Source of the DNA: Branchiostoma lanceolatum
Taxonomy: Eukaryota; Chordata; Leptocardii; Amphioxiformes; Branchiostomatidae
Assembly (NCBI RefSeq): GCF_035083965.1
Contig: NC_089735.1
Location: forward strand, 9,512,001 to 9,576,000
Direction: 5' to 3'
Length of the DNA stretch: 64,000 nucleotides
Below are positions 23,702-35,955 of the stretch, one piece after another (positions within the stretch are counted from its first letter, which is position 1; each line of letters begins with the position of its first letter). The position numbers were made by a program, and so were the translations under genes. The notes beneath the pieces were generated by a model. It saw only the letters and a list, made by a program, of their open reading frames with translations. It did not search any database and was not told where the DNA came from.

Positions 23702-26213
23702 ATATGCTCAAACAGTTTAATTCCCGAAGCATTTTCGCACTACGCTTGTGAACCATTCGTGTTTTTCGCTGCTCCAAAAACTCGTTCAGCAACTCTAAGT
23801 ACCCTCTTTCTTAGAAACCATCGCCACCCACTCAATACATCCCACTCAGAAAATTATTCACGTTCAATGTTGCCTGTTTTTTTAGCTTCCCTTTGTTACA
23901 AAAAAACACGACTAGTAAAATATCTCTTTGGCTCCTCTTCTTTCACTGATAATGAGCACTCTTCTACACGTCTGGTACTGCAGAAGTTGAAGAGTTTGCG
24001 CAAAGAATTTGAAGTGCTTCTCCAATATAGTGGATTGCAGTTGAAATCCTTTCAAGTACAGAACGCAATATTTTACAGAAGCACTTTTGAAATTCGACAA
24101 AGTTCAACTGAATGAAGGGCAATAAGGTTTCACACCGTGATTGCTTCGACACATTGGACATAAAATGTCAGAAATGTAGTTTGTAATATCACAAACACCG
24201 TAGTCCCATTCATACAAATATCATTTCTAAGGCTTTACGTAAAGATGTATGTAACGTCAGGCTATACCTACGTGACTAGCTAGATAATCTCCTTTCCGAC
24301 GACTTCTAACTAAACAAATGATATACTTAAGCCCGGGGTAAAATGACATTTGGCCGGATCTTCAATCTACACTCTCCCATTATAGGTGTCGGTTATTACA
24401 CCCATCTAAAGCAATATCCACGCCAACACTATATCCTGCCATTTTCTCCCTAACGTTGCCAATACGTGTTATTGAGGTCTACTTTCAACATCAGGTTGAG
24501 TTATGGTAATGTCACATTGAAAGCAACATCTTGATCGTGTAAGGAGATTGTGAATGCAATCTTTCACATGTACATTACTTCGATTGGGAACAGCGATGTT
24601 CAGATGTTATCTTAAAGTTTTACTCTTTGAGGAACGTCACCAAAGTTGAACGCGATCCACGAATATTAGTCTTGGTTTCATAATAGGTTTGGTGGCGCAG
24701 TTTTTAATGTACATACATGTACTGTTATTGGCAGTCAGAGCAGTTTCTCTGCTTCACTGAGTGTCTAAATGGCAGACTAGAAGAATGGCAGGATTGAGTA
24801 TAAAAGGTTTTCAGACTCTCCGCCCATGTATCCTGTACTTTAGAGAATATGGGATTAGATGGCAAGAGCTATCGTGTATAGCGGGCTGTTTACATGATAC
24901 ATGTACTGAACTTTCCAGTTACGATATAACTATACATGGGTCTCGGAGCTATAAAGGACTTCACCTACAAATATTTCTGAAGTTTTCAAACTATATTTCC
25001 CAAGGCTTAATCTAGGAATGCAGCTGAAAGACTACTGGAATCTAAACATTTGAAGGTACCCGACAACATTATTGAATGTAATAATTTAAAATGGGGTGTC
25101 AGAAGCATGTCTTGAGTTAAATCTACATTGACCTACATCTACAATGAAGAAAATGATTGAAAATAAGGGGCATTTCAAAGGTTAAAGATCAAAGTTTTCC
25201 CGCAGTATCCACTTCTAATGTTCTGAAAATATCTGTTCTTATTCTATTCGGTCATTCTGGATGGATGGTGAGTATGATGCAAATTGAATTGAATTGATTT
25301 ACATAATATCTGAAGACCAGGTAAAGGATGAAAGGGTGCAACTCCGGAAGCACTGACCTAAGATAGACATAGTAGTATTGAATGGACCGGCCAGTGGATC
25401 AGTACTTAGTGTTCGTGGACAGTGAGAAAAAGATATGTAAATTCTAATCGTTACTGACTGAATGGCGCCAAGGTCTGTCAAGGGAAGATGCATGTGCCTT
25501 TCACCTCAGTCGGTTCGGGGTGTTACGTTCTAGTGGAGCACTCGGATAGTTCTAGATGGTGGTATCATTTTGTTTGGGTGTAAGACAACTTTCAAGGACT
25601 GAGTGAGATAGGAAGCAGATCATAAGAAGTAATCTTAGATAGAGGTAAACAAATATATATATATGTATATATCAGCAGAAAACGGACATAGAATTTCACC
25701 CGTCCATACCCGGTAATGAACCGGCCTACAGAAGAACTGTGTCAAAATAAAATAACTCAAAACGGATGAGATAGAACTCAGAAAAGCAAAAGATCTCCAA
25801 TACATACATAGGTGGTGGTAATGGCTTAAGACACAGAATCTTAGCTTAATGATTATTTTGGCGTGAGGATATTTTGATAATTATGCCACCTTTACCGAAA
25901 GGTTTTGTTAGATGATAGCGAAAACTAAGAAGACATTGGTTCCTTAATTAAATTTTTGACATGTGAATAGATGAGGCCCGGTAAAGCAAATGAAAGTTAC
26001 GGACCCCTAGTGGCTTCCTTTGACACTGCAGCAAAACGTTTAGTTTTGTTCTGGCATGGACATGTCTTGGCTATGATTTTTTTGGTGATAGATAACTGTT
26101 GTTCTATGTAATTTACATCGTGCCCGCTGTTTAAACCGGTACATTGTGAAATATTTTTCAGGTTTCATTCTTTCTTACGTATAAGACAACTAATATTATC
26201 TTTGGTGACTTTG

Positions 26214-26462
26214 AAATAATAAGCAACGGTTAATTTCAAATGAAAAAGACCAGTACAACGGTTCAACGACCTAACAGTTGAAATGTTTGCATTTTTTTAA
26301 AATTTGCAAACAAGATTTCTGTGTGCTTCTCGCATAAATAGCAGACAACCGTTAAATTCAAATTTAAAAAAAAAAGGCCAGTGCAACAGTCCAACGACCT
26401 GACAGTTGAAAAGGTTTCTTGTTTTCAAATTCACCATTGAGTTTTCAGTGTGCTTCTCGCAT
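26214..26462. repeat. Tandem duplication, two copies of about 122 bp
   Basis: Copies at about 26214-26336 and 26341-26462 share CAACGACCT-ACAGTTGAAA, a TTCAAAT stretch, AGACCAGT or GGCCAGT and TCAGTGTGCTTCTCGCATA or close to it. Each has an AT-rich middle. Confidence 0.75.
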
Positions 26463-29400
26463 ATCCGCTCCTCAACCCACGCACGGGGTTAGAGCTTGGT
26501 AATGTCTAATGATCGAGACTCTTCAACCTCTACCACCTCCAGGCTCCAGTGTTCTCCCATACGCCCACGTTCACATTCATTTGTAATTATCGATTCATGT
26601 TCTTGACAAGCTATTTACACATGTTCTTGACAAGCTGTTAGCATGCAATGGCCGTGCAAACAGCTGTAGGAGACCTAAAGTGCTTTGGAAAGGTCGCTGA
26701 CTCCTATAGATGAGTATGTTTTTGACGTGGAGTGGGTGGCAATTATCGTCATGATTGATGATGTTGTCGACTGCAGTTTTGCTCGGAGTTTAACCAAGAA
26801 GGAGCCTGGAATGACAAGACCTGCCACCCACGTCAGTACATTGGCAACGTTATAATAAATTCTGCAAAGTATGATAATGATAAATGCTCGAAAGTATGAA
26901 GTTGTTATCTGATACATTGAATCCTACGTGAATTCTAATGCATGTATATTTTGGAGACGACACATGGTGCGTTCTTTACATTGTGTAATCACATGGATGT
27001 CAAATACATTGAAGATTTTTAAGCTTTAAAAAAGCTATAGATTATTCATGGTAGAATAAACGTGGACAAGCAGTCCAAATCCTGAAATATATAGGAACAG
27101 CAAATTAAAGAACATCGACCAAGAGACGAAAAAAACAACTTCACAATAACGATACATAGTACTGCATCACCAAAGACATAAGAAGACCTGGAAGAATATT
27201 TCCTAAACCACATTCAGCTCCAATGAGTTATCTTCTTGAGATCGGAGTTCAAAAATAATCTACGTACGTCGTTGCTACCAATTATTATAAATGCTTGTAG
27301 TTGTGAAGGGGTGGTAGTCACAATTCTCACTAGACTCTGAGGTCTATTGCTCCAATTTGCAAGGTGACATTGCTTAAACTCAGTGTGATGTTGAAGGTAG
27401 ACCTCAATGGTACTCGTTACTAACGTCAGAGAGAAAATTGAAGGATACAGTGCTGTCGCGGATATCGTATCAAAAACTATTATGTTACAGCCTAGATGAA
27501 AGATCAGACAAAATGCAATTTACAAGTCGGGCTTTATCTTTGTTATTTGTTAGATATAAGGCTTATAAAATATAAGGCTGGCAATTCTCGAACCTAACCC
27601 ATGCTCGATTCTGGGTAATTTGAGTGAACCGTGCAAGGATTTTTGACATCTTCGTTCGGCTAAACGACATCACCTTTGCTCTTGAAATCAATGGCGCTAT
27701 TCAACGTCGCCTGTGAAAGTTTACTATGTAAGGAAATGGCCACAAACTTTTAATTACTTTTTGATCGTTCCAATCATACTAAAAGTTCTTTTTAATTGAT
27801 CAGTTTTGGAATTTATAACAAATTGAATGCTTTCGACTAACGTATATTCCTAGACTGTCGACTGTAATAGGTACTGGGTACATACATACATACATGGTCA
27901 TACTCATCGTTGAAGCGTGTACAAAGTGGGGTATACAGTACTGGATACATATAAAGCTACATTGTATAATGATGACTGTGCAAGCAAAAGAGTTGTGTTT
28001 ATGAATACTAAAACAAGTTCATCCCAAATATTTACTGCTGAGGGCAATCGGTTAGAGACATTTAGAAAACAGATGCGTCTGCCATTTCGTAACTTAATTG
28101 CTATTAATGCCATAAGCTATATATACTACTACGGCAGAATATGGTGAAGATTCTAACGTACTATAAGGAAATAAAAAAAAGCTATAAAATCCTTATGGGT
28201 ATCGATCTTGGATAAACAGTTTATTAGTTGACATTTCACGATGTGAGGGACCTAATGAAACGGTGGTGCGAGCAGCAACAGTGGAACGAAGCCCACTCCA
28301 CTGCAGTAATTTGTTTCTTCAAGTATGCTTCAAGGATGTGATTGCAATGCAGCAGTGGGTATACTTGAACGTGACATGGCTACAGAGCGTTCTGAATTGC
28401 TAAAAAGCGCTGAAAGTCAAATAGTGATATTCCCAACACCTGCGTGTGGGTGTAGGGGGCGGTGAGATCAATGAACTATAGGTTAGATCTAGAGGAGCTT
28501 CATGTGTGTGATTTGGCCACCTGCTCAACTCAGATATGGTGATCACACCCTCCATACTCTCACACTTACTATCTAGATTAGCTGTTGCTCTTCAGCTATC
28601 AATCTTACTCCTGTATCAGGATCGATGAAATGACAAAAAAAAAAGTACATTTTTGTATTGTTTGGACGCTTGTCTGTCAAAATACAAAGATGCACATGGT
28701 TGTCTTTTAAGTATCGCGGTAACGTATCATATACCATTAATTTTTTAGTAGCTTTGATTTTTTAATAGAAAAAAGCACATCCCTATTGATATTACTGGCA
28801 TTTCCTTAAACACGTATGAAAATACCTGCTGCTTATTCAGCAGGCAGGTAAACGATTGCATTCCATCATGATCATCGTAACCGTGCTCTCCGAAGCATAA
28901 GATTTTAAAAGGTTGCATGGAGCGCTGTCTAGTGAAAATAAGCCGACAACCTATCAACTGTGGTTTTAAAATCAATTCATGCGAACCACCGAGCATCGTG
29001 TCAACCTATAACAATGATGGTGTAGATGATGAAGCTTACTGAAACTGTTACGAATTTGTGCGGAAAATGGCTTGAGTAAAAGTATGAATAACAAACGTTG
29101 CTTGCTGGAGAAATAACTTCAAACAATGGTAATAATGATAATAATTATTTTGTAAAGAGGATTTATATAGATTGAATGATACTGATAAGGATGGTACTGA
29201 TTCATAAACATGTACTGATATATTCATGGACTGCTAGGCATTGTTCGTCAAAAGTCGATTTCTTAAGAACGCCCTTTTCTTGTTTGGAGTTAAAACATAG
29301 ATTTGGAAAGATATAATAACCGACGAGACTTTATCTTTAAGTTAACATATGGAGTAATGATGATAGAAAACAAGTTGGACCAAACGTACAATCCAGGGGA

Positions 29401-31677
29401 ATACGTGACTGAATACGGCGTTGTCAATTTTGATATTCGGCACATATGCACTTATCTTGTTCCGTTGGATGCTGACAACTTGAATCTTGAGGAGCATGTT
29501 GACACTTTTTGTCCACCTCTCCCGATCCTCCATAGCTCTGTGAAGTAATGTAAGTGGTGCTTATTTTCTTAAATCCATAATTACTGACATATGCTGATAA
29601 TGCTTAAAGTATTGCGTTAGAATCTTAATTAGGCAGCGATACAAATACGTTTTGTTTGGCACAGAAAGTCCGATGCCTTTTCTGAACAATTTAAAACCTA
29701 AAGGCTTATCGCTATTCAATGCTCGTCAATAGGTCAACTGAGCATAAGTAAAGGTCATTTCGTAGCTTTGATATCCTAGCTATGCATTCAAAAGCGACCA
29801 TTGCCTACACATGTTCACCATAGTCTTAGAAGTTGGGCTTAATGCCAGAAAGCCTGACATTCAAAGGGTAGGGGGAAAGACGGATTCGTACGGATAAACA
29901 AACCATTAAACTGATGAAGTGGCCAAAGGCACGCTCACCGAACAGAGCTGTAGAAAGTGAATTGGAAACCTTGAGGAATGTTGCTAAAACAGACCCTATT
30001 ATAAATTGTCCAGGCAGGAACAGCTGGTGTTCAAGTAAAGGAATACAATTAGTGTTTTAGTTCTACCTTAGGTTATGTCCATTAAATGTCAGCTGCTTAT
30101 TTAATCATGAAGATAGTTAAAATTATTCAGATTTTTTTAACGTAATCTAAAGCTTCTATTTTTTTGTGATGTCTGGTTTCAACGACGAAAAGAATTGAAA
30201 CTTTCTAAAGCATTTTCGTTTTTGCCCCTTCCCCCTTTATCGTGGTTGTTAGTTTTCTTTTACTTGATTCAGAATTTTGCAGTTCTGGATTCCTATAGAT
30301 GATCTTCCGTGCACAGATATAATGGGTCCTCTGATTATCTAGCCACACGCGTTTGATAGATTCCCTAGGCTGACGCTCGTCTCAAATTGCACGGTGTCCA
30401 GTTCTCCGTTGATAGCTTTCATCCCCGGAGCATACAATCCTGATGATAGACACTGACTTATGGATACATGATACTGCATATAAGATGCTATATATTGGGC
30501 AGAAATATTGTCCCCGATGTAATAGGTATGAAATATGAGAAAGAACATAACTGATATTCGTCACTTTTATCATGATCTAAAATTGTCTTGTGATATAATA
30601 TATCCCCAACCAATATCAATAAAAGAAGTAAAACTTTTACTTTAAAACTAGTCAAAGAGAAATTGACATTGACAATTGGCGTTGGAACATGCGAATATCT
30701 GCATGACGTAAGCACCGTTGGAAACTCATTTGAAATGGAAAACTAGACGTTATTTCTCACCGCGCGCGGACATCGGTTAAACATAGACATACCTAGACGA
30801 TATCACATCATAAGAAGCAACCTGGAGAAATGCAGAACATTGTTTTTTTCATGTTCGAGGAACAATTGCTGAAGAGAAAAAATATCATATTAAAGGTATG
30901 TCAATCTACTTGCTTTTATTTTGATAATGAAGCTTAGCTTTCGTGTTGCCAGCGTTCTTGTACAGTATTGTGCATTGTCTGATATCTCATTGGCAATTGT
31001 TAATCCTTATATACATTAAAACTAATGAGCTTTATTGTTAAGGAAACGGATCATAGAAACATTAGTCCGATTAGATTATCTAGCATATCGATATTCATTT
31101 GTTTTCGAAAGATATGCATTACTTCATGAACAGCTTTATACATAAAATATCTCATTGTTATTGTTTGTTAATTTGGAAGGAATTCATAATGCGCTGAAGA
31201 TCTCTGCTGAAATGATTGCAATAGATATAGACCTTGAAAGGTACAGCCATGGTCTATTAGTGTTTTCCTTCAGTGAAAATATTGTGTAATCTGTTTTCAA
31301 ATGATAAATGTCAGTCCTCTGGCAGATGAATGTTAAGATATATCTCTAACATATTCTAAAGTACTTTAGCCCACCACCTTCCTACCCATTGTGACTTTGC
31401 TCATAAATTTCTCCCCTACAAAGACTAATAGAACTATCAGTCATACTGCTGGGCTATGCGTTCCAAATACATTGCAGAATATGTTATTGCATTTTGTTTC
31501 TTTGAACTTGTCAGCTGTTATTAATCTACGTGTCTCTCAATTAAGTAAAGAACCAAAAATATGAACAAAAAAACGATTTTAAGTCATTCCCCCCGTACCT
31601 CTTGTTTCATCATACTAACAATCTATAAAGTTGGCTCAATCTTGAACCTGGCGTTCATCTATATTTAATGTATTGTA

Positions 31678-31899
31678 TTAATTCATATTCATGGCAACCA
31701 ATCCCGTCCCTTCTAAGAGGGTGACTTTAACGCCATTAGACACCAGCTCAGCAACACTGATACGCGCAAAAGGCTTAATGGTAAACGCATGTGCCGGGTT
31801 TACTTCTGATTGCCAGCAATAGAGAGGCTTCTTCTCCAATACGGCCGGGCGTGAGGTGAAGTCACAAGGTGGGTCTAGACGCTTGTTACCTCCATGCAA
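31678..31899 (-). other. Unassigned 73-codon open frame, more GC-rich than surroundings
   Basis: A minus-strand frame from ATG at 31897-31899 to TAA, with a GC content visibly higher than the flanking DNA. It ends 25 bp from a long (TG)n microsatellite. The translation is protein-like (for example FTIKPFARISVAELVSNGVK) but I do not recognise the family. No splice context links it to other exons. It may be a transferred or transposon-borne fragment, or a chance frame. Confidence 0.2.
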
Positions 31900-31923
31900 A
31901 ATATAGGTTATGTTTTCAGCTCA

Positions 31924-31934
31924 GTGTGTGTGTG

Positions 31935-31990
<56 letters not shown>
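31924..31990. repeat. (TG)n microsatellite
   Basis: About 33 TG units with a single CG interruption. Confidence 0.97.
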
Positions 31991-31992
<2 letters not shown>

Positions 31993-32970
31993 GAGAAGAA
32001 GAACTTTGGCAAATTGTAGATACATAACAATTGAATGTTTCTAATAGTCAAAAATTTTTAAGAGCTTATCTATAACATGATTAACAATCGATCTAATAAA
32101 GTGCATTCTAATGGCTAAAACAGTATTCAATGTAATGATGACGATGATAGTATTCTGTGTCAGGAATGTGAAACAATGTCTCATTTTTGCATGGAGTTGG
32201 CCTACATAGGTAGATATATGAACAGGGCGGGACAATATCATATTGTGTGATATGATATATATAACATGATACGTTATGTGCAATCACATCTTACCTGTAT
32301 CTTACAGCAAATATATACAACTTCGAGCTACTTAGTATTCCTGTTAAATAGTTTGTGAACGTTGAGGGTGGTGTGAAAACGTTAAGATACCCCTTGCCGC
32401 ATCATCCGAAAGTATATGTCATAATGTATATACATGGTGGCGTGCTCAAATTTATTAGATACAAATCTTTTCATGAAAAACGTAAAATATAAACACGTCA
32501 TTTTAGGTACACCCTTCATTTGTTCCTTTTGTGAGAATAATTGTATTTTGCGAAAATAAAGGAGGAAATAGCTTAACCAAGTTTCCTCTACCAAATCGAA
32601 AGGTTTTATTCCATATCAGGTTCATTTCATGAAAGGTAAAAACGGACAAATATGTTGCGGAGATACTTAAGTCTGTGCAAGTAGTAATAACATGCATAGT
32701 AAAGACGCAATGTCGTCATTATCTGTTGACTGCAACTCATGCGACTGTAAGTTTCTTTCAGTTTCTTTTGTTTCCATCAAGGTGAATAATCCATGCGTTG
32801 GCCATAGTAGCCTCCATAAGACCCACGTAACACAGCATACATAAAATGAGTTAACCATATCTAGACTTGTTCTTTGGGGGATTCTTAGGACCGGGGAGGG
32901 GGATCTCAGTCGCCCCCTTCATAACTTCAATACAGTATGATGTATGATCACCAAATTTACAGAGTGAGTA

Positions 32971-33033
32971 AATACCAAAACCCCCTGTAATTTTGGTATT
33001 GTTATGACGTAATATGACGTAATTATGACGTCG
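32971..33033. other. Small hairpin followed by three CRE-like half-sites
   Basis: AATACCAAAA pairs with TTTTGGTATT (32971-33000). Directly after come TGACGTAA at 33005, TGACGTAA at 33015 and TGACGTCG at 33026, a spacing of 10-11 bp that puts them on the same face of the helix. It is not near a recognised promoter, so function is uncertain; it may belong to a repeat. Confidence 0.4.
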
Positions 33034-33932
33034 TTAATGTATTTTGTTTGCTGAAACAGTCTTTATATGGAATTCCCGTAATACATCAAGGTATTAAACA
33101 AAATGGCTACAAAAAGGTCATCATATTGATATCAAAGTTTTCTTACATGTCAATGGTACCCGCGTTGCTATGGCAACACAAAAGAAGTCAACTTATACTG
33201 TTATCATAAAATTGTTGCCAACTAAATTCTAGGAAAAGTTACGAAGTTTGGTAGTCCTAGTACACGTTATTCGGCAGTTATTCGACGTCAAAGTTGGCGC
33301 GGGCAGTCTAGATAGAGTTAAAAAGAAGAAGATATATTTGCCTTGGATTTAAATGCATTCTTTTTGAAATTGAAAAACAAAGAAGTATCTGTCTTGCATC
33401 AGTTTGTATTCTGTTTGATTTTCTATTCTATCACAGGTTCTACAGCACAGATATAAGCTATCTATATGTACGATCAGAACATGAAATTTACATGAGCATT
33501 GACAAATAGTGTGTCCTTTAACTTGTTCGGGGCATCTCTGCCTCTGAGATATCATGCATCTTTCAGTATTAGGAAGATAGAAGTAGCTCGTCTGTGCAGA
33601 GAAACTACCATCTATCATCTCAACGACCTCACTATAACCTGGGTGCTATTCACTATACTTCATAATACATTGAAGACGGTCAAATGATAATGTGTACAAA
33701 GTGTTGTACACAAAATCACAAAAGCATAACTTTGACAATTATAATGTTGCTAGTAAAAAATTCATAAGATGAGACCTTTAAGTAAATAATGCTACAATCT
33801 ATTTTGTATATTTCGATCAATTTAGATTTATTTCCTTTGTTCAGAATGTATGTAGATGTTTGATTGAATTCTTATTCTATGAGTCTAGCAAGGTTGTGTC
33901 CGGAATGTTAAATTTCTCAGCCTTCAATAGAA

Positions 33933-34079
33933 ATGAAAACTTTTGATATTAGATGTGCACGACTACGAAGCACTAAGCCCACCCGCACTTTAAATTGGAT
34001 TGTCAGGAGATGGTTCAGGTACCAAAGGCATCTTCCAAATCTCATCACTAGACCTTCACGCTCAAGACCAGGTCGATAA
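33933..34079 (+). mobile_element. Possible Tc1/mariner transposase scrap
   Basis: A 48-codon frame ending at TAA (34077-34079) contains TLNWIVRRWFRYQRHL followed by TRPSRSRPGR. The combination of a helix-turn-helix with I-V-RR-F and a short linker to RxSRxGR(P) resembles the second DNA-binding helix bundle and GRPR-type hook of Tc1-like transposases. No DDE domain follows. The match is by eye and weak. Confidence 0.3.
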
Positions 34080-35955
34080 AACTGCCGGCAGGGAAGAAGA
34101 AAAAAAACAAACATCTGCTGATATTCACCTATTCTTGTCCTTGGCCCCAGCTCCTGAAGTTTGTGAAAGTTGTATCAGACCTTTGACATTTCACGAAGCT
34201 AAGCCTAATTCCTAAGAGGGTGCTATGGGTAAGCTCCCGGTGGTAAGTCAGGTAGATAATTACGTTTGCTCTAAGGATGTATCAGGAGGCGCTCCTGTGC
34301 ACTTCATGAGTTTCCATGTTTCACCCTTCAGAAAGGGAAGAGCGAGTTGTAGGGAATCATTCACACGACGTCTGGTGAAGCAACACTTACATGTACCTGC
34401 CTGGAGCAGTTTATTGATTTATTTTCGAAGATATCAAGCAAAACAAACCAGAGCAACATATTCGTTAGGAAAGGTAAGTGTGTTGGCTGAAAATGCCAAT
34501 CATTAATGATTTTTATAAATGTATAACGATAGTTTTGTCATGCTATATATTTGTAAGCAATTTACGATATATTATATCATCGTTCTTTCTTCAATGAAAA
34601 ACAACTATATTCAAGAGTATAACTGCAGCAGCGAAATTTCTAGCCATGTCGTGATAATGTTGAATTAATTCCCTGCATAGTTTTCCCTGACTAACTTACC
34701 ATACCATTGCCCATACCATTGCAACTCTAAGGGCATATGGGTTACCTGGTCTTATGCAAGATATTATCATTTCTCATGTTTTCCCTGTTGGGGATCCCCA
34801 AAATAGTTTTTTCAGTTCTGTTAATTTTATTCCCTTTGCAAGTGTTGCCGTAAACGTCTAATGTTCCGGAATAGGATTTGACTAGTGTGCTCATCAGTCA
34901 GATCTTGGAGGAAGAGTTATGTGCTTTTCTATCCCAATTTGTATAAGCTAGGAAATGATTTCTTGTTGCGATAATTGAATTTTGTCTTAGCTATAGCTAG
35001 GAAAGGATCTCTTTCTAGATAATTTACTAAGTTACTACTGTTCCTAGAAATTTCGACAATCTGCCAATATCTTCGGTGAAGCGCAAGTTAGTTATTACCC
35101 AGTAGTGACTATTCCTTTGTGGTGCTCTGAAGCATCGAGTATGATTCTTTCAGGAACGGTATAAGAAAGCAGACATCCTTGCCTCCAGCCAATGTTCTGA
35201 ACCGTTCTCTTGCAATGTTTCCTTTTACGTAAAGTCATGAATACTGTAATGTGTTATTAATTTCATTCAATTTCTCTCATCCAGGCAGAGCTGTGGTTAA
35301 GTGTCGGTTGTTATCCTCATATAATCGTATATTGTCACCATGGTACGATTGCTAAAAGCAAGATAAAATGCGTTGTAGTGCGAATTATCTTTGATCATAA
35401 CTAATTTCATGCATGGGATCATACGGGGGCTATCATTACAATGTGCGTAACAGAGTAATCCTTTCATGTTCAATTTACTAGTCGTTATCATAGTCAAAAT
35501 AAACACATTATATAACCGACCTTTGTCCACTAAATGAAGATGAGAACGTTTAATTTGAAAAGGAAAATACATTTTGGAATAAATGCCTTCAACTCTGCCC
35601 CCACAGGAATTTCATAGAGCCACCAGAGACCTCTAGTGTCGATAGCTTGCTGCAGGTCATTACCGTAATAAGCCATAGACGACAAACATTCTGATTATTT
35701 CCTCAAATGTTACATCCCTCTGCGTCACTAATGGCACCTCTGGTGTATTTCCGTAGGTTGTGTCGACATTGGAAACCTTTTCCTCGATGGGATACCCTTC
35801 ATATTCTTCAAACACCATCAACGTAAATACTTTCAGTTCAGAAGGGTCGCGTGTGCAACTGCTGCCATTGCCATCATAGTGATTTGAAGAGGAAGACTCA
35901 TCTAAACTGTATTTCTATCTATCTTTTCACCGCGTATGCATGCGTCTTCGTTACA

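Larger units (their letters stand above)
22966..35955. other. Gene-poor 13-kb region
   Basis: Apart from the separately listed microsatellites, duplications and small scraps, I recognise no gene. Open frames longer than 60 codons (for example 29303-29548, 27917-28147, 34225-34506, 35297-35572) have no domain signature, signal peptide or neighbouring exon that completes them. The last part may contain upstream control sequence of receptor gene A. Confidence 0.45.

Noticed and set aside
23161..23792. Long cysteine- and valine-rich open frames (up to 178 codons) on the minus strand
   Set aside because: They translate a CA/TG microsatellite in different frames; the low-complexity protein is an artefact.
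29303..29548. 81-codon open frame with protein-like composition
   Set aside because: No recognised family, no matching exons upstream or downstream with consistent phase.
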